From Dyadobacter sp. 50-39 (lineage in GTDB: Bacteria > Bacteroidota > Bacteroidia > Cytophagales > Spirosomataceae): a DNA stretch of 64,000 nt. The stretch covers positions 124,001 to 188,000 of the forward strand of contig MKSR01000047.1 of the NCBI GenBank assembly GCA_001898145.1, given 5' to 3'. The position numbers and the translations under genes were made by a program. The notes under the pieces are model-generated. The model did not search any database. It saw only the letters and a program-made list of their open reading frames with translations, and was not told where the DNA came from. Below, in pieces: positions 1 to 8,838 of the stretch. Position 1 is the first letter of the stretch; the number at the start of each line of letters is the position of its first letter.

Positions 1-570
1 GAAGTAGCTGTCCAGGCCGGTAACAGTCATCGATCCGGCCTGCGTGTGACTTAAATTGCCATCCTCTTCGAGGATTTCGTCTGCCGTCATAATTTCAACT
101 ACTTTTCCGATTACCATAGTCGTTCCGTTGATTGTTAGTGGAATTAACTGTTGCAATTCAAGCCCGATCCTGACCGTAGATTCCAGCACAAATGGTGCGG
201 AAAAGTCCTTGATGTAGAATTCCTGCAAACCGCATTCAGTAAACTCTGAAACACCTGACGGATAGCTCGCACTGGTTTGATGAGCCTGTTTATAAAATGT
301 TGAGATCACATTATTCAACGTATAGTATGTGCTGCTTTTGATATTTTTCAGCGTGTCATTGTGCGCTCGTTCGGGACGCATGATCAAACCTACCAACGCA
401 GGACTTGCTCCAAGATGGAATACAGAGCTTACTACGCAAAGATTGCTAACCCCGTCCGATCGAACAGTTCCCAGAAGATTCAGGGATTTATAACCAATCA
501 GACTATTGATCAGATTGATCCTGTAAAATTTCTCCATTTCCAGGATCTTCGCTTCATTTACATGATACAT
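1..570 (-). CDS. Flavin reductase family protein (C-terminus cut by window edge)
   Basis: The minus strand is open for exactly 190 codons from an ATG at 570 to base 1, with an in-frame TAA just upstream of the ATG, so the start is well fixed. The protein has the FMN-binding split-barrel pattern of NADH:flavin oxidoreductases: a GTVRSDGVSNL strand, SSVFHLGASPALVG, then TLKNI and an AHQTSASYPSGVSEF segment typical of this family. Such enzymes reduce FMN, often to supply a partner monooxygenase. No partner is adjacent, so the physiological role is open. The end lies beyond the window. Confidence 0.85.
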   Translation of the reverse strand, partial: MYHVNEAKILEMEKFYRINLINSLIGYKSLNLLGTVRSDGVSNLCVVSSVFHLGASPALVGLIMRPERAHNDTLKNIKSSTYYTLNNVISTFYKQAHQTSASYPSGVSEFTECGLQEFYIKDFSAPFVLESTVRIGLELQQLIPLTINGTTMVIGKVVEIMTADEILEEDGNLSHTQAGSMTVTGLDSYF

Positions 571-671
571 ACGTCTTTGTATTTGTTAAAAGTCATTTGT
601 TGCTTCTTACGGATACAGCTAGCCATCGAAGAAACAGAGCGAAATGACAGCTGGGCAACTCTGCTCCTGAC

Positions 672-1052
672 TCAACCTTGTAACGCCTCACTTAAAGCAT
701 GCCGAATTTCTTCGATCGACACGCCTTTGGCTACAAAATGACATTTATGAGCTGCCAAGAAGGATGAAAGCGGTTCTGGGTCAAGTGCGTAGACTGCCAC
801 CCTGCTTTGCCCGTGGCGCATCGCGGCAATTAGTTCCGATACCAACCATTCTTCTCGGCGGCCGGCGAAGGACATCGAAAAAAGAATTAAATCCAGCTGA
901 TTTTCGGGTGTGCTTGCGATGAACTGTATAGCTTCTCTGGCATCTGAATAGTAAAGACATTTCACCAACAGATTCATCTCTTCGAGCGCTGCCTGCATTA
1001 ATAACATTTCGTCGGGATCTTGGTCAATCAGAAGGATTTGATAGGTCTTCAT
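672..1052 (-). CDS. Degenerate response-regulator receiver protein
   Basis: A 126-aa single-domain CheY-like protein. The fold signature is present: strand 1 followed by an acidic pair (ILLIDQDPDE) and the conserved lysine near the end (FVAKGVS). At the end of strand 3, where the phosphorylated aspartate should sit, the sequence reads LILFSMSFAG, with no Asp. It therefore probably cannot be phosphorylated in the usual way and may act as a docking or sensing pseudo-receiver. The ATG at 1052 starts directly before the domain; an in-frame ATG at 1124 would add 24 residues. No output domain is present. A TAnnTTTG-like box on the minus strand at 1192-1185 could be its promoter. Confidence 0.65.
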   Translation of the reverse strand: MKTYQILLIDQDPDEMLLMQAALEEMNLLVKCLYYSDAREAIQFIASTPENQLDLILFSMSFAGRREEWLVSELIAAMRHGQSRVAVYALDPEPLSSFLAAHKCHFVAKGVSIEEIRHALSEALQG

Positions 1053-1539
1053 AGCGTTTAAGGCATAGAATTGCCGTCTATATTGCGCTGCGCTCTCGAG
1101 CTTTCTGGCAGCAGAATCGGCCATTTTATCATAAAAACGAACATTAAGTCGAATTTTGTTTAATATTTTAGCAAAAAGATTAAACAAAACTAACAATTTT
1201 CATGGGAAAATTGAGCCAGAGCTGAATCAAATTAAATCCTCCGCTTCAACAAAGCTCGCTTGCCTGCCTGCAAAGCATAGGGATCGTTTGCTATTCAATA
1301 GCGTTGACAGCTAGGCGGTTGCTAAAAATGAAGACTGTTTCGGATGCTTCTGAAGCGTACTCATGATAGGGCCACCATTTTATCCGGTGGGCCTGCGCGC
1401 CAAAGCACCTGGCTGATCGCCAAATCCAACAAGTTTGTTTTTTGTTAGGAACTGACGGCGATCAGTATTCGTGTTGCCAGATATCATGTTCAACACTGAT
1501 CGTTGTGGATAAATTGTCCCTAGCAAAACGGTGTTTAAC
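1053..1539. other. Intergenic stretch between divergent genes
   Basis: This stretch separates the minus-strand receiver gene from the plus-strand amylase. A minus-strand TAGTTTTG at 1192-1185 fits the Bacteroidota -7 consensus TAnnTTTG, but I see no convincing -33 element at the right distance. No credible protein, RNA or repeat was found in the remainder. Confidence 0.4.
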
Positions 1540-3249
1540 ATGACAATAGCGAAAGGACAGATTTCTTCGGTTCGTGAAATCGACCTGAGCCCTAAGCCAG
1601 GCAAAACCTACTGGGCAGACGCCAACCGTGAATGGCGTGAGGAATTTATCTACTTCTTACTGGTCGACCGTTTTCACGACGACCTGGACCGTATACCCAC
1701 CACTGTTCCCGGCAGGCAGAAGGGCTATGGTGACCCGGAGCAACTGCAAAAGAGGTGCGGCGGAACTCTGAAAGGCATAACAAGACACCTTGATTATATA
1801 AGGGATCTGGGCTGTACAGCATTGTGGCTGAGCCCGGTATTTGAAAATAATGATAGCTGCTATCATGGGTATGCCATCGAGAATTACCTTAATATTGACC
1901 CCAAGATTGGCAGCAAGCAGGATTTGGCCGAGTTGGTTGAAAAGGCTCACGAATTTGGTATTAAGGTATTTCTTGACATTGTCCTTCATCACTCGGGCGA
2001 TAACTGGTCCTATCCCGGCGACTATGACTACTACTACTACGAGGGCGCGGTGTTCCCGTTCTGTGAATGGAGATCAGATCAGATTCCGGTTCCGGTTGAA
2101 CTTCGTAACCCGGAATTGTATTGGCGCAAAGGCCGTATCCGAAATTTTGATGCTTACCCGGAAACCCGGGAGGGAGATTTTGCAGGCTTAAAGAGCTTCA
2201 AAAACGACGCTTCTCCGGAAGGCTTGCTGGTTCAGAATATATTGACGAAGGTGCATTGCTACTGGATACGTGAGACAGATGTGGACGGTTTTCGGATCGA
2301 CGCAGTCAAACATATGGGAGAAGAGATGGTTAGTCAGTTCTGCTCACACGTGAGGGAATACGCATATTTGTTGGGGAAAAAGGATTTTTTTCTATTTGGT
2401 GAGCTTGTTGGCCCGGAGGAAATGTACAACCGCTACATCGGTCCGAAGACTTCGGTAATGGTTGAAGACAAAGCAATTTACTTCGGCCTTAATTCGGTAC
2501 TTGATTTTCCGCTTTATCATATCCTGGCGGATGTGGTTCGGGGAATATCGCGACCGCAGAAGCTTATCGAACGCTACGAGTCGCTAAGGAAAAATGCGAT
2601 GAGCAGGGGAGAATTCGGGGAGTTCCTCGTTACTTTTATCGACAACCATGATCAGGTCGGGCAGACATTTAAAAAGCGGTTTGGTCATGAGGCTTCGGAA
2701 GATCAGATCATAGCTGGAATCGGATTTTTGCTTTGTGCGCTAGGAACGCCATGTATTTACTACGGAACCGAACAGGGCTTTCAGGGCGCGGGTACCGAAG
2801 ACTATCATGTTAGAGAATCGATGTTTAGTCTTGAAGGAAACCCTGTAAGCGCGCTAAGCAAATCGGGTAAGATCTATCAGCAGATTGCCGTTTTGGCGAA
2901 AATCAGGATGAATAGCCCGGTGCTGAAATTTGGCAGGATGTACATGCGCAAGCAATCCATGGATGGAGAAAATTTTACTCTGCCAACGTTCGAGAAGTGC
3001 CTTCTGGCCTTCTCGCGGGTGCTCTATGATCATGAAGTCGTGATAGCCTATAACAGTTCTATGACTGAGGAGGATCAGGAGTATATACGGGTAGATCCCT
3101 CGCTCAATCCGCAAGGCAGCGTCTTTACGTTCATCTATGGTCAATCCGGTAATGTGAATGTGTTGACTAATGAGGAAGGAAGCCGGCATTTTATCAAGCT
3201 GCGGCTTGCGCCTGGGCAGTTTGTCATTTTAAGCAACAAACCAATGTAA
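1540..3249 (+). CDS. GH13 alpha-amylase family protein
   Basis: A 569-aa glycoside hydrolase of the GH13 clan. The expected catalytic triad is visible: nucleophile Asp254 in DGFRIDAVKH, acid/base Glu288 in FLFGELVG, and the transition-state Asp371 in FIDNHDQ. Conserved region I is seen as FLDIVLHHSGDN. No signal peptide is evident, so it is probably cytoplasmic and acts on alpha-glucans or maltodextrins. A GTG lies nine bases upstream (1531), but the ATG at 1540 is the more likely start. It stands alone, with no glycogen or Sus genes next to it; a second GH13 protein sits at about 47 kb. Exact substrate cannot be told from the sequence. Confidence 0.9.
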   Translation: MTIAKGQISSVREIDLSPKPGKTYWADANREWREEFIYFLLVDRFHDDLDRIPTTVPGRQKGYGDPEQLQKRCGGTLKGITRHLDYIRDLGCTALWLSPVFENNDSCYHGYAIENYLNIDPKIGSKQDLAELVEKAHEFGIKVFLDIVLHHSGDNWSYPGDYDYYYYEGAVFPFCEWRSDQIPVPVELRNPELYWRKGRIRNFDAYPETREGDFAGLKSFKNDASPEGLLVQNILTKVHCYWIRETDVDGFRIDAVKHMGEEMVSQFCSHVREYAYLLGKKDFFLFGELVGPEEMYNRYIGPKTSVMVEDKAIYFGLNSVLDFPLYHILADVVRGISRPQKLIERYESLRKNAMSRGEFGEFLVTFIDNHDQVGQTFKKRFGHEASEDQIIAGIGFLLCALGTPCIYYGTEQGFQGAGTEDYHVRESMFSLEGNPVSALSKSGKIYQQIAVLAKIRMNSPVLKFGRMYMRKQSMDGENFTLPTFEKCLLAFSRVLYDHEVVIAYNSSMTEEDQEYIRVDPSLNPQGSVFTFIYGQSGNVNVLTNEEGSRHFIKLRLAPGQFVILSNKPM

Positions 3250-3545
3250 ATCCCCCTGCACTGTATTGTAAGACGCATATTTCCTTACTGTACTGTCTTT
3301 AACTGGACCCGACAGACGTTACAGGGTTGCAGCCTCAGTAGGTTTGCGCCGGGTGGGCTTGCCTTTTTCCGGAGCAATTAAAATACCTGCCGCCAGCCTG
3401 CGATGGCTGCCAGGGCTACGGCGAGTGCAAATCTGATTTTGATCATATTATTTTACGTTCAGAAATCGTAACTTACTGTCCGTAAACTATTGGTTATCAT
3501 TAACAAATGATGATAGCAGTGTCGAATCCTTAACCAGACAATAGT

Positions 3546-3839
3546 ATGAATCTGCCAACAACGGGGCGCGCGATGGATCTTTCCCAGCCCAGCGAGAATG
3601 CTGAGGTAGATTCTGAACTGGCCGAGAGGGTGTCTGAGATCCTGCACGGGGATTGTCTGATCGACACCGCCAAAATATCCGTGCGGGTCTTGAATCGGAC
3701 TGTTTACCTGGAAGGTGCTGTCAATTCTGAAAACGAGCGGAATGTGGCTTTCCAAGACGCCACAAATATTTTCGGTGTCAGGAATGTTGTAAACTATTTG
3801 ACCTTCCCGTGCCCCTACCTGAGAGGTAGTAGGATGTGA
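3546..3839 (+). CDS. BON domain protein
   Basis: A 97-aa protein with a single BON domain from about residue 20 to 85: a helix (LAERVSEIL), then strands with KISVRVLNRTVYLEGAV, followed by a helix and VRNVVNYLTF. BON domains bind phospholipid or act as adaptors in envelope stress proteins such as OsmY. No signal peptide is seen from this start, which would place it in the cytoplasm unless the start is misassigned; an ATG at 3573 is an alternative. It has no operon partner. Confidence 0.7.
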   Translation: MNLPTTGRAMDLSQPSENAEVDSELAERVSEILHGDCLIDTAKISVRVLNRTVYLEGAVNSENERNVAFQDATNIFGVRNVVNYLTFPCPYLRGSRM

Positions 3840-4037
3840 AATTGTGCAGGTATAACACGAACCGGAGTGCAATCGCCATCAACTCGCTGGCTGCTGATGC
3901 GCGACTAATCAATAGCCATCAAATGATCGGCCATATGTCTTCCAGCTCTGCGTCCTAATCTTTTAAGCTATCCCCGCAACTTGCAGTGAACTAGAACGCC
4001 CCGTTATCCATTGTGCAAAAAAGAGTACTAGGTTGAT

Positions 4038-4068
4038 AACCAATTGGTTTGTATATGACCAAGGTCAT
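4038..4068. promoter_or_regulatory. Two adjacent palindromes, candidate operator
   Basis: AACCAATTGGTT (4038-4049) is a perfect 12-bp palindrome. It is followed by ATGACCAAGGTCAT (4055-4068), an inverted repeat with 6-bp arms around AA. The centres are 18 bp apart, and inner half-sites TTGGT and ACCAA also face each other. A further GGTT/AACC pair begins at 4031. The cluster sits 54 bp before the membrane protein/DinB genes and looks like a multi-site operator. The regulator is not encoded next to it. Confidence 0.5.
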
Positions 4069-4121
4069 AATTTGACGGTCTGATAACGAGCAATTTTGCG
4101 TAGTAACAATCACGTTAAAGG

Positions 4122-4460
4122 ATGCTGCGCTACCTGCTTTCCGCCCTTTTGATGCTTCATGGAGCTATTCATCTGGCAGGCCTTTTTACCCCGGTCGCTG
4201 GCCGGGTGATGGCGATTGACAGAGCTCCCGGAATTTATTGGGCGGCTTGTTCGGCCCTATTCGGGCTTACCTCCTTGCTATTGATCCTGCATGAAAAGCA
4301 CTGGGTGTGGGTAGCGCTGATGGCTGTCTTAAGCTCGCAGGTGCTGATCGCCTCGGCTTGGGAGCAGGCTCGTTTTGGCACGGCGCCTAATATAGTGATC
4401 GTATTGGTGGTACTGGCGTTGTTATTCGTCAAAGAGGCGCCTGTGATGTTTCGGGATTGA
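4122..4460 (+). CDS. Small four-helix membrane protein
   Basis: A 112-aa hydrophobic protein with four predicted membrane segments at about residues 1-20, 37-56, 61-80 and 88-104. I recognise no catalytic motif or named family. It is followed 38 bp later by a DinB-family gene on the same strand, so the two are probably co-transcribed from the palindrome-rich promoter region at 4031-4068. The role is unknown. Confidence 0.65.
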   Translation: MLRYLLSALLMLHGAIHLAGLFTPVAGRVMAIDRAPGIYWAACSALFGLTSLLLILHEKHWVWVALMAVLSSQVLIASAWEQARFGTAPNIVIVLVVLALLFVKEAPVMFRD

Positions 4461-4498
4461 CTTTCAAATTTACTTTAAATACTTACTGGAAATATCTT

Positions 4499-5002
4499 AT
4501 GACTTCTTTCACAACAACTAGTACTTTATTGGCATTGTGGCGTCAGGCACGCACACGATTTTCTGATCAGCTGCCAGCTTTGACGGCGCCGGATTTGACA
4601 AAAAAACTGCCAGGAACACAAAATAGCGTGGGTTTTCTGATCAGGCATATCGGCGAAGTCGAGATGCTTTTTGTCAAGAACGTCTTCGGTGACGATGTTC
4701 AGATCAAAGCCAAAACCCTGATTGCGCAGCACGATACCGGGGAATGGACCGATCTGGATGAGTTGCTGTCTTTTGTGAGCCGGTCAGCGGTCGCACTTGA
4801 AGCGGTGATTTCCAAGCAGACCGACCAGGATTGGCAGCGGGAGATCGTTACCAGGGAATTTGGTCGGAAGACGCTGGCAGAATCGCTTGGTAGAATTATT
4901 TCCCATACCGCCCATCATGGTGGCCAAATGGCTGTGATTCTTAAATATGCTGCTGCTCAGCCACCAGTGGCTGGGGGAGCGAAAGTCAATAATGGCGCCT
5001 AG
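4499..5002 (+). CDS. DinB family protein
   Basis: A 167-aa protein of the DinB/YfiT-like metal-binding four-helix bundle superfamily. Candidate metal ligands are His in LIRHIGEVE and the histidines of ISHTAHHGGQ, the typical first and last helix positions. Many members are thiol transferases or of unknown function. The reading frame is open from a TTG at 4457, but the ATG at 4499 matches the normal DinB N-terminus. It follows a small membrane protein gene with 38 bp between them. Confidence 0.8.
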   Translation: MTSFTTTSTLLALWRQARTRFSDQLPALTAPDLTKKLPGTQNSVGFLIRHIGEVEMLFVKNVFGDDVQIKAKTLIAQHDTGEWTDLDELLSFVSRSAVALEAVISKQTDQDWQREIVTREFGRKTLAESLGRIISHTAHHGGQMAVILKYAAAQPPVAGGAKVNNGA

Positions 5003-5047
5003 CAACGTCCCGAAGACCCGGAATAAATACTTTAACCCCTAAAATTG

Positions 5048-5926
5048 ATGAAAGCACTTTTCAGATTTTCGTCGCTTTCTGTTTTGCTGATCTGCGTATC
5101 GCTGTTTGCCTGCACAGATCACCAAGAACCGGGCACTGAGCGGTTTCGTATCAAAAAGCTCACCAGGAGTTTGCCCTATCAGCATGGATACAATGTCGTA
5201 AGCATACTTGGTTATGACTGGCAGGGCAAGCTCGACTCTGTTTACAGCTACCAGACAGCCGACAGTGCCCATTCACCTACTCAGACCAGCAAGTTCCTCT
5301 ATGATAGCCAGGACAGGCTTGCTGAGATGACCAGGACACTTAGCACTGCTGGCTCGGAGCGCTATGTGTATACCTATGACGGTGCCGGCAGGATTACTTC
5401 GATCAGATACACGGGAGGGGACAATGACTATTACAATTTTGTACCCACCTACGATGCGACCGGAAATCTGACCGAAACCAAACGATCATTCCATTTTTAC
5501 AGTTCAATTTCATATACTCAGCAGAATCTATATACATTCAGTAGCGGAAATTTAAGCAGGTTGATTGCTACTACCACGATCGAAAAGGTGGTTCCGGGTA
5601 CTTCGGTTTCAACTACGGACTTTGTTTACGACGATCATCCTAATCCATTTTATGGTATTGCATTAATTCCCGCCCCGGTAGGCATTGCCTCACCCACCAG
5701 TGGTAATTTCGCTCACTATACTTATTGCGGTGGTGTCGACAGCTACCTTCACCTGAGCCGGAACAATCCTACCTCTTCCAATATCAAGGGATACAGCCAA
5801 ACGCTTTATCGCTATCAATACAATGCATTCGGACTACCCGAAACCCGCGCGACGCTTGTCAAGCCCTTGCTTGATCAGCCAGCGGTATTGTCAGAAACAT
5901 TAGTGTTCGAATACGAAGCATATTGA
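5048..5926 (+). CDS. Lipoprotein with YD/RHS-like repeat segments
   Basis: A 292-aa exported lipoprotein. It has a hydrophobic signal with a lipobox ending SLFAC (cysteine near residue 19), followed by short beta segments of the YD type: LYDSQDRLAEMTRTL, YTYDGAGRITSIRYTG and TYDATGNLTETKRS. These resemble single copies of RHS/YD repeats, but there are too few for an RHS toxin and no toxin tip is present. Such cell-surface lipoproteins are common in Bacteroidota and are mostly uncharacterised. The ATG at 5048 is preferred over the TTG directly before it. Confidence 0.7.
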   Translation: MKALFRFSSLSVLLICVSLFACTDHQEPGTERFRIKKLTRSLPYQHGYNVVSILGYDWQGKLDSVYSYQTADSAHSPTQTSKFLYDSQDRLAEMTRTLSTAGSERYVYTYDGAGRITSIRYTGGDNDYYNFVPTYDATGNLTETKRSFHFYSSISYTQQNLYTFSSGNLSRLIATTTIEKVVPGTSVSTTDFVYDDHPNPFYGIALIPAPVGIASPTSGNFAHYTYCGGVDSYLHLSRNNPTSSNIKGYSQTLYRYQYNAFGLPETRATLVKPLLDQPAVLSETLVFEYEAY

Positions 5927-6037
5927 TCGTATAGATGGGAGCGGTATGCTTTACTTTTCGTTTTTAATCTAACCTAATTCGAGCTATGAGTAGCTTTTAC
6001 ATTTATCCAACGCAGGCCGTTTCAAGCGTTAGCTGTT

Positions 6038-6913
6038 ATGGACAGTATTAAACCACTTTCCGTAGGGCAAGTGCCTTCAAATGCACGCGGGAAGGTTGCT
6101 ACTGCGAGCCAATGGTCATTGCGCGTAATCAGTTTGCTGATTTTGGTTTTCTTCTGTGGCCGGTTGAACCTGTATCTGCGGTTCAGTGGCGATGTAGCGC
6201 GGCTACTGGCGAATGCGACCGATGTTTCTGCTAACAAATTCAGTTATCGCCAGTTGGTTGGACTGCCGAGCCCGGTCCGACAATATTTCAGGCATGTGCT
6301 CAGGCCCGGGCAACCCTATATTTCGAACGTGTACATGCTACACTCCGGGCTTTTCAAAACCAACCTTAAAAAAGGCTGGGTGGCAATTTCGGGAGAAGAA
6401 TATTTTACGGCTCACCGACCCGGATTTGTCTGGAAAGGGAAGACGGCCACCTTCACAGCGCGCGATATGTTCGTGGATGGTAAAGGGCGTCTTGTGGTAC
6501 ACCTGTTCTCGCTTTTTCAGATACAGGACAGTCAAGGGCCGCAATTCAACCGCGGTGAGCTCATGCGCTGGCTTGGCGAAAGCGTTTGTTTTCCGACAAA
6601 CCTGCTGCCCTCCGGGAACCTGAAATGGTACCCGATTGATGAGCGGTCGGCCCGGCTGGAATACAGCTACCAGGGAACGTTGATCAGTTTTATGGTTGCT
6701 TTCAATGCCAACCATGAAATCGAGCAGATGACTGCGATGAGAAATATGGGCGACGGCCCCAGGCAGAAATGGGTTACCCGCCTGAGTGATTATCAGCTTC
6801 GGGACGGTATCCTGACTCCGACCGTATTGGAAGCAGCCTGGGACCTGCCCGAAGGCTATTTCCCCTATGCGCGCTTTGTGATTACCGAAATCGAATACAA
6901 TCAAGCCCTGTAA
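6038..6913 (+). CDS. Membrane-anchored DUF6544-like protein
   Basis: A 291-aa protein with one membrane segment near residues 30-50 and a large following domain. The order of motifs (SPVRQYFRHVL, then a KGWVAISGEEYF strand and GELMRWLGESVCFPTNLL) matches the family I know as DUF6544, though I hold that name loosely. The function is unknown. The next gene, an SDR, starts 46 bp downstream on the same strand and is possibly co-transcribed. Confidence 0.6.
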   Translation: MDSIKPLSVGQVPSNARGKVATASQWSLRVISLLILVFFCGRLNLYLRFSGDVARLLANATDVSANKFSYRQLVGLPSPVRQYFRHVLRPGQPYISNVYMLHSGLFKTNLKKGWVAISGEEYFTAHRPGFVWKGKTATFTARDMFVDGKGRLVVHLFSLFQIQDSQGPQFNRGELMRWLGESVCFPTNLLPSGNLKWYPIDERSARLEYSYQGTLISFMVAFNANHEIEQMTAMRNMGDGPRQKWVTRLSDYQLRDGILTPTVLEAAWDLPEGYFPYARFVITEIEYNQAL

Positions 6914-6959
6914 GCAGTTTACTACGAATAGTTAAGTGTCAATTATTAACCAGAAAACC

Positions 6960-7709
6960 ATGAAGTTACTACAAGATAAGGTTGCCATCGTTACTGGCGC
7001 GGGTTCGGGTATCGGCCGCAGTGTCGCACTCGCTTATGCGAGGGAGGGTGCGAAGGTGGTTGTTTCGGACATGGACGAAGATTCAGGCCAACACACCGTC
7101 CGCCTGATTTCAGAACAGGGAGGCGACAGCTTTTTTGCCAAATGTGACGTTTCTTCGCCAGAAGACAATGAATCGCTCGTTTGGGCGGCAATTGATCACT
7201 ACGGAGCACTGCATATTGCTTGCAACAATGCCGGTATAGGCGGAGCAATGGCGCCAACCGGAATGTACCCGGTTGAGGCCTGGGACAAAGTGATCGCCGT
7301 GAATCTTTCCGGGGTATTCTACGGCGTGCGCCACCAGATTCCGGCCATGCTCAACTCGGGTGGGGGAGTGATTGTAAACATGGCCTCTATTTTGGGCAGC
7401 GTAGGATTTGCCAATAGTCCGGCGTATGTGGCCGCCAAGCACGGACTGCTCGGGCTGACTAAAAACATAGCGCTCGAATACGGAGAGAAGGGAATAAGGG
7501 CTAACGCAGTGGGACCGGCATTTATCAAAACGCCGCTTCTGAAAGACCTGGATGAGCAGACAATGCAATGGCTGGTCGGCCGGCATCCGATCGGGCGGAT
7601 GGGCGAGCCGGAAGAAGTGGCCGAACTGGTGCTGTGGCTCAGCAGTTCGAAGGCTTCATTTGTTACAGGTGCCTATTATCCGGTTGATGGTGGTTACCTT
7701 GCGCAATAG
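6960..7709 (+). CDS. SDR family oxidoreductase
   Basis: A 249-aa classical short-chain dehydrogenase. The NAD(P) site TGAGSGIG lies at the N-terminus, the NNAG motif in the middle, and the catalytic Tyr156/Lys160 in YVAAK, with the preceding Ser in MASIL. The C-terminus ends GAYYPVDGGYLAQ, typical of the family. The Asp at the end of strand 2 (VVSDMDE) suggests NAD preference. The substrate is unknown. The adaptor gene downstream overlaps its last 23 bp, tying it loosely to the export operon. The ATG at 6960 matches the usual SDR start. Confidence 0.9.
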   Translation: MKLLQDKVAIVTGAGSGIGRSVALAYAREGAKVVVSDMDEDSGQHTVRLISEQGGDSFFAKCDVSSPEDNESLVWAAIDHYGALHIACNNAGIGGAMAPTGMYPVEAWDKVIAVNLSGVFYGVRHQIPAMLNSGGGVIVNMASILGSVGFANSPAYVAAKHGLLGLTKNIALEYGEKGIRANAVGPAFIKTPLLKDLDEQTMQWLVGRHPIGRMGEPEEVAELVLWLSSSKASFVTGAYYPVDGGYLAQ

Positions 7710-8838
7710 AAGGGCATTCTTGCTGGCTGCATTGCTGGTTGGCAACAGGGCGGCGTTCGGAGGGAGCGGCCTGGTTGTTCTTTGTGTATGGATGATCGTT
7801 GGTTGCAAGCAGCGGCAAAAGCCGATCCGGCCGACCCAGGGTGCCATCACAGAGTCGGTTTACGCTTCCGGTATCTTGAAAAGTAAGGGGCAGTACCAGG
7901 CCTTCGCAGTGGTTTCGGGTATTATCGACAGCGTCTATGTTGCGGAAGGACAGCTAGTTAGCAAAGGGCAAAAGTTATTGACCATCACCAACGATCAGCA
8001 GAGGCTAACCAGCGAGCGGGCGCTGCTGGCAGCAGAGTACGCGTCGCTGCCAGCCAACCTGCCACGTTTGCAGGAATTGCAGCGCAATGTGGGGCTGGCT
8101 GCCGAGAAGCTTGGCAATGATTCGCTGCTGCTTGCGCGGCAGCAACGGCTTTGGCAACAGAAAATCGGAACGCTTGTGCAGGTCGAGCAGCGCCAGTTGC
8201 AATACAATGCATCCGCTGCGGCATGGAAGTCCTCCCAAAGACAACTCGCAGACCTGCGGCGGCAGCTGGCATTGGATGCAAAGCAGTCGCGTTTGACATG
8301 GGCCATCTCGCGCGCCCAGCAAGAGCAGTTTATTGTCACCAGCCATGTCGACGGTGTAGTTTTTGATTTATTGCGGGAGAAAGGCGAAAGTGTGGGGCCA
8401 CAGACTGTCCTGGCGATTCTTGGAAATGCTGATAATTACATGCTTGAACTACAAGTGGATGAATACGACATTTCCAGAGTTCGAAGCGGTGCCGAAATCT
8501 TTGTAACGATGGATAGTCATCAGGGACAGGTCTTTGAAGGTATGGTGCTGGAAGTCCATCCCATCATGAATGCGCAGACCAGAACCTTTACCGTGGAGGC
8601 CGAGCTCAAACAAACCCCGCCTGGGCTTTACCCGAACCTGACATTGGAAGCCAACATTGTTTGCGCCTATAAGAAAAATGCCTTGCTGATACCCAGGCGC
8701 TACCTGGTCGACGATTCGACCGTACTGCGTAAAAATGGCGACCGGATCCGCGTCCGTCCAGGGCTGCGGGACCTGGAAATGGTCGAGGTGTTGTCAGGGT
8801 TATCCGCAAAAGACGAAATAATCCAGCCCGAACAGTGA
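7687..8838 (+). CDS. HlyD-type efflux adaptor lipoprotein
   Basis: A 383-aa periplasmic adaptor subunit. An N-terminal hydrophobic stretch ends in a possible lipobox (MIVGC, Cys near 39), followed by a biotinyl-lipoyl half-motif (GIIDSVYVAEGQLVSKGQKL), a long coiled-coil hairpin, the second half (GVVFDLLREKGESVGP) and a beta-barrel domain. It should link the inner-membrane ABC permease to an outer-membrane channel in a MacAB-like exporter. It overlaps the SDR end and shares a GTGA junction with the permease gene. No TolC-like gene is adjacent. Confidence 0.85.
   Translation: MVVTLRNRRAFLLAALLVGNRAAFGGSGLVVLCVWMIVGCKQRQKPIRPTQGAITESVYASGILKSKGQYQAFAVVSGIIDSVYVAEGQLVSKGQKLLTITNDQQRLTSERALLAAEYASLPANLPRLQELQRNVGLAAEKLGNDSLLLARQQRLWQQKIGTLVQVEQRQLQYNASAAAWKSSQRQLADLRRQLALDAKQSRLTWAISRAQQEQFIVTSHVDGVVFDLLREKGESVGPQTVLAILGNADNYMLELQVDEYDISRVRSGAEIFVTMDSHQGQVFEGMVLEVHPIMNAQTRTFTVEAELKQTPPGLYPNLTLEANIVCAYKKNALLIPRRYLVDDSTVLRKNGDRIRVRPGLRDLEMVEVLSGLSAKDEIIQPEQ

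Noticed and set aside
3378-3446. 22-aa minus-strand hydrophobic micro-ORF (MIKIRFALAVALAAIAGWR...)
   Set aside because: Resembles a short membrane peptide but has no promoter or terminator, and it is too short to judge.
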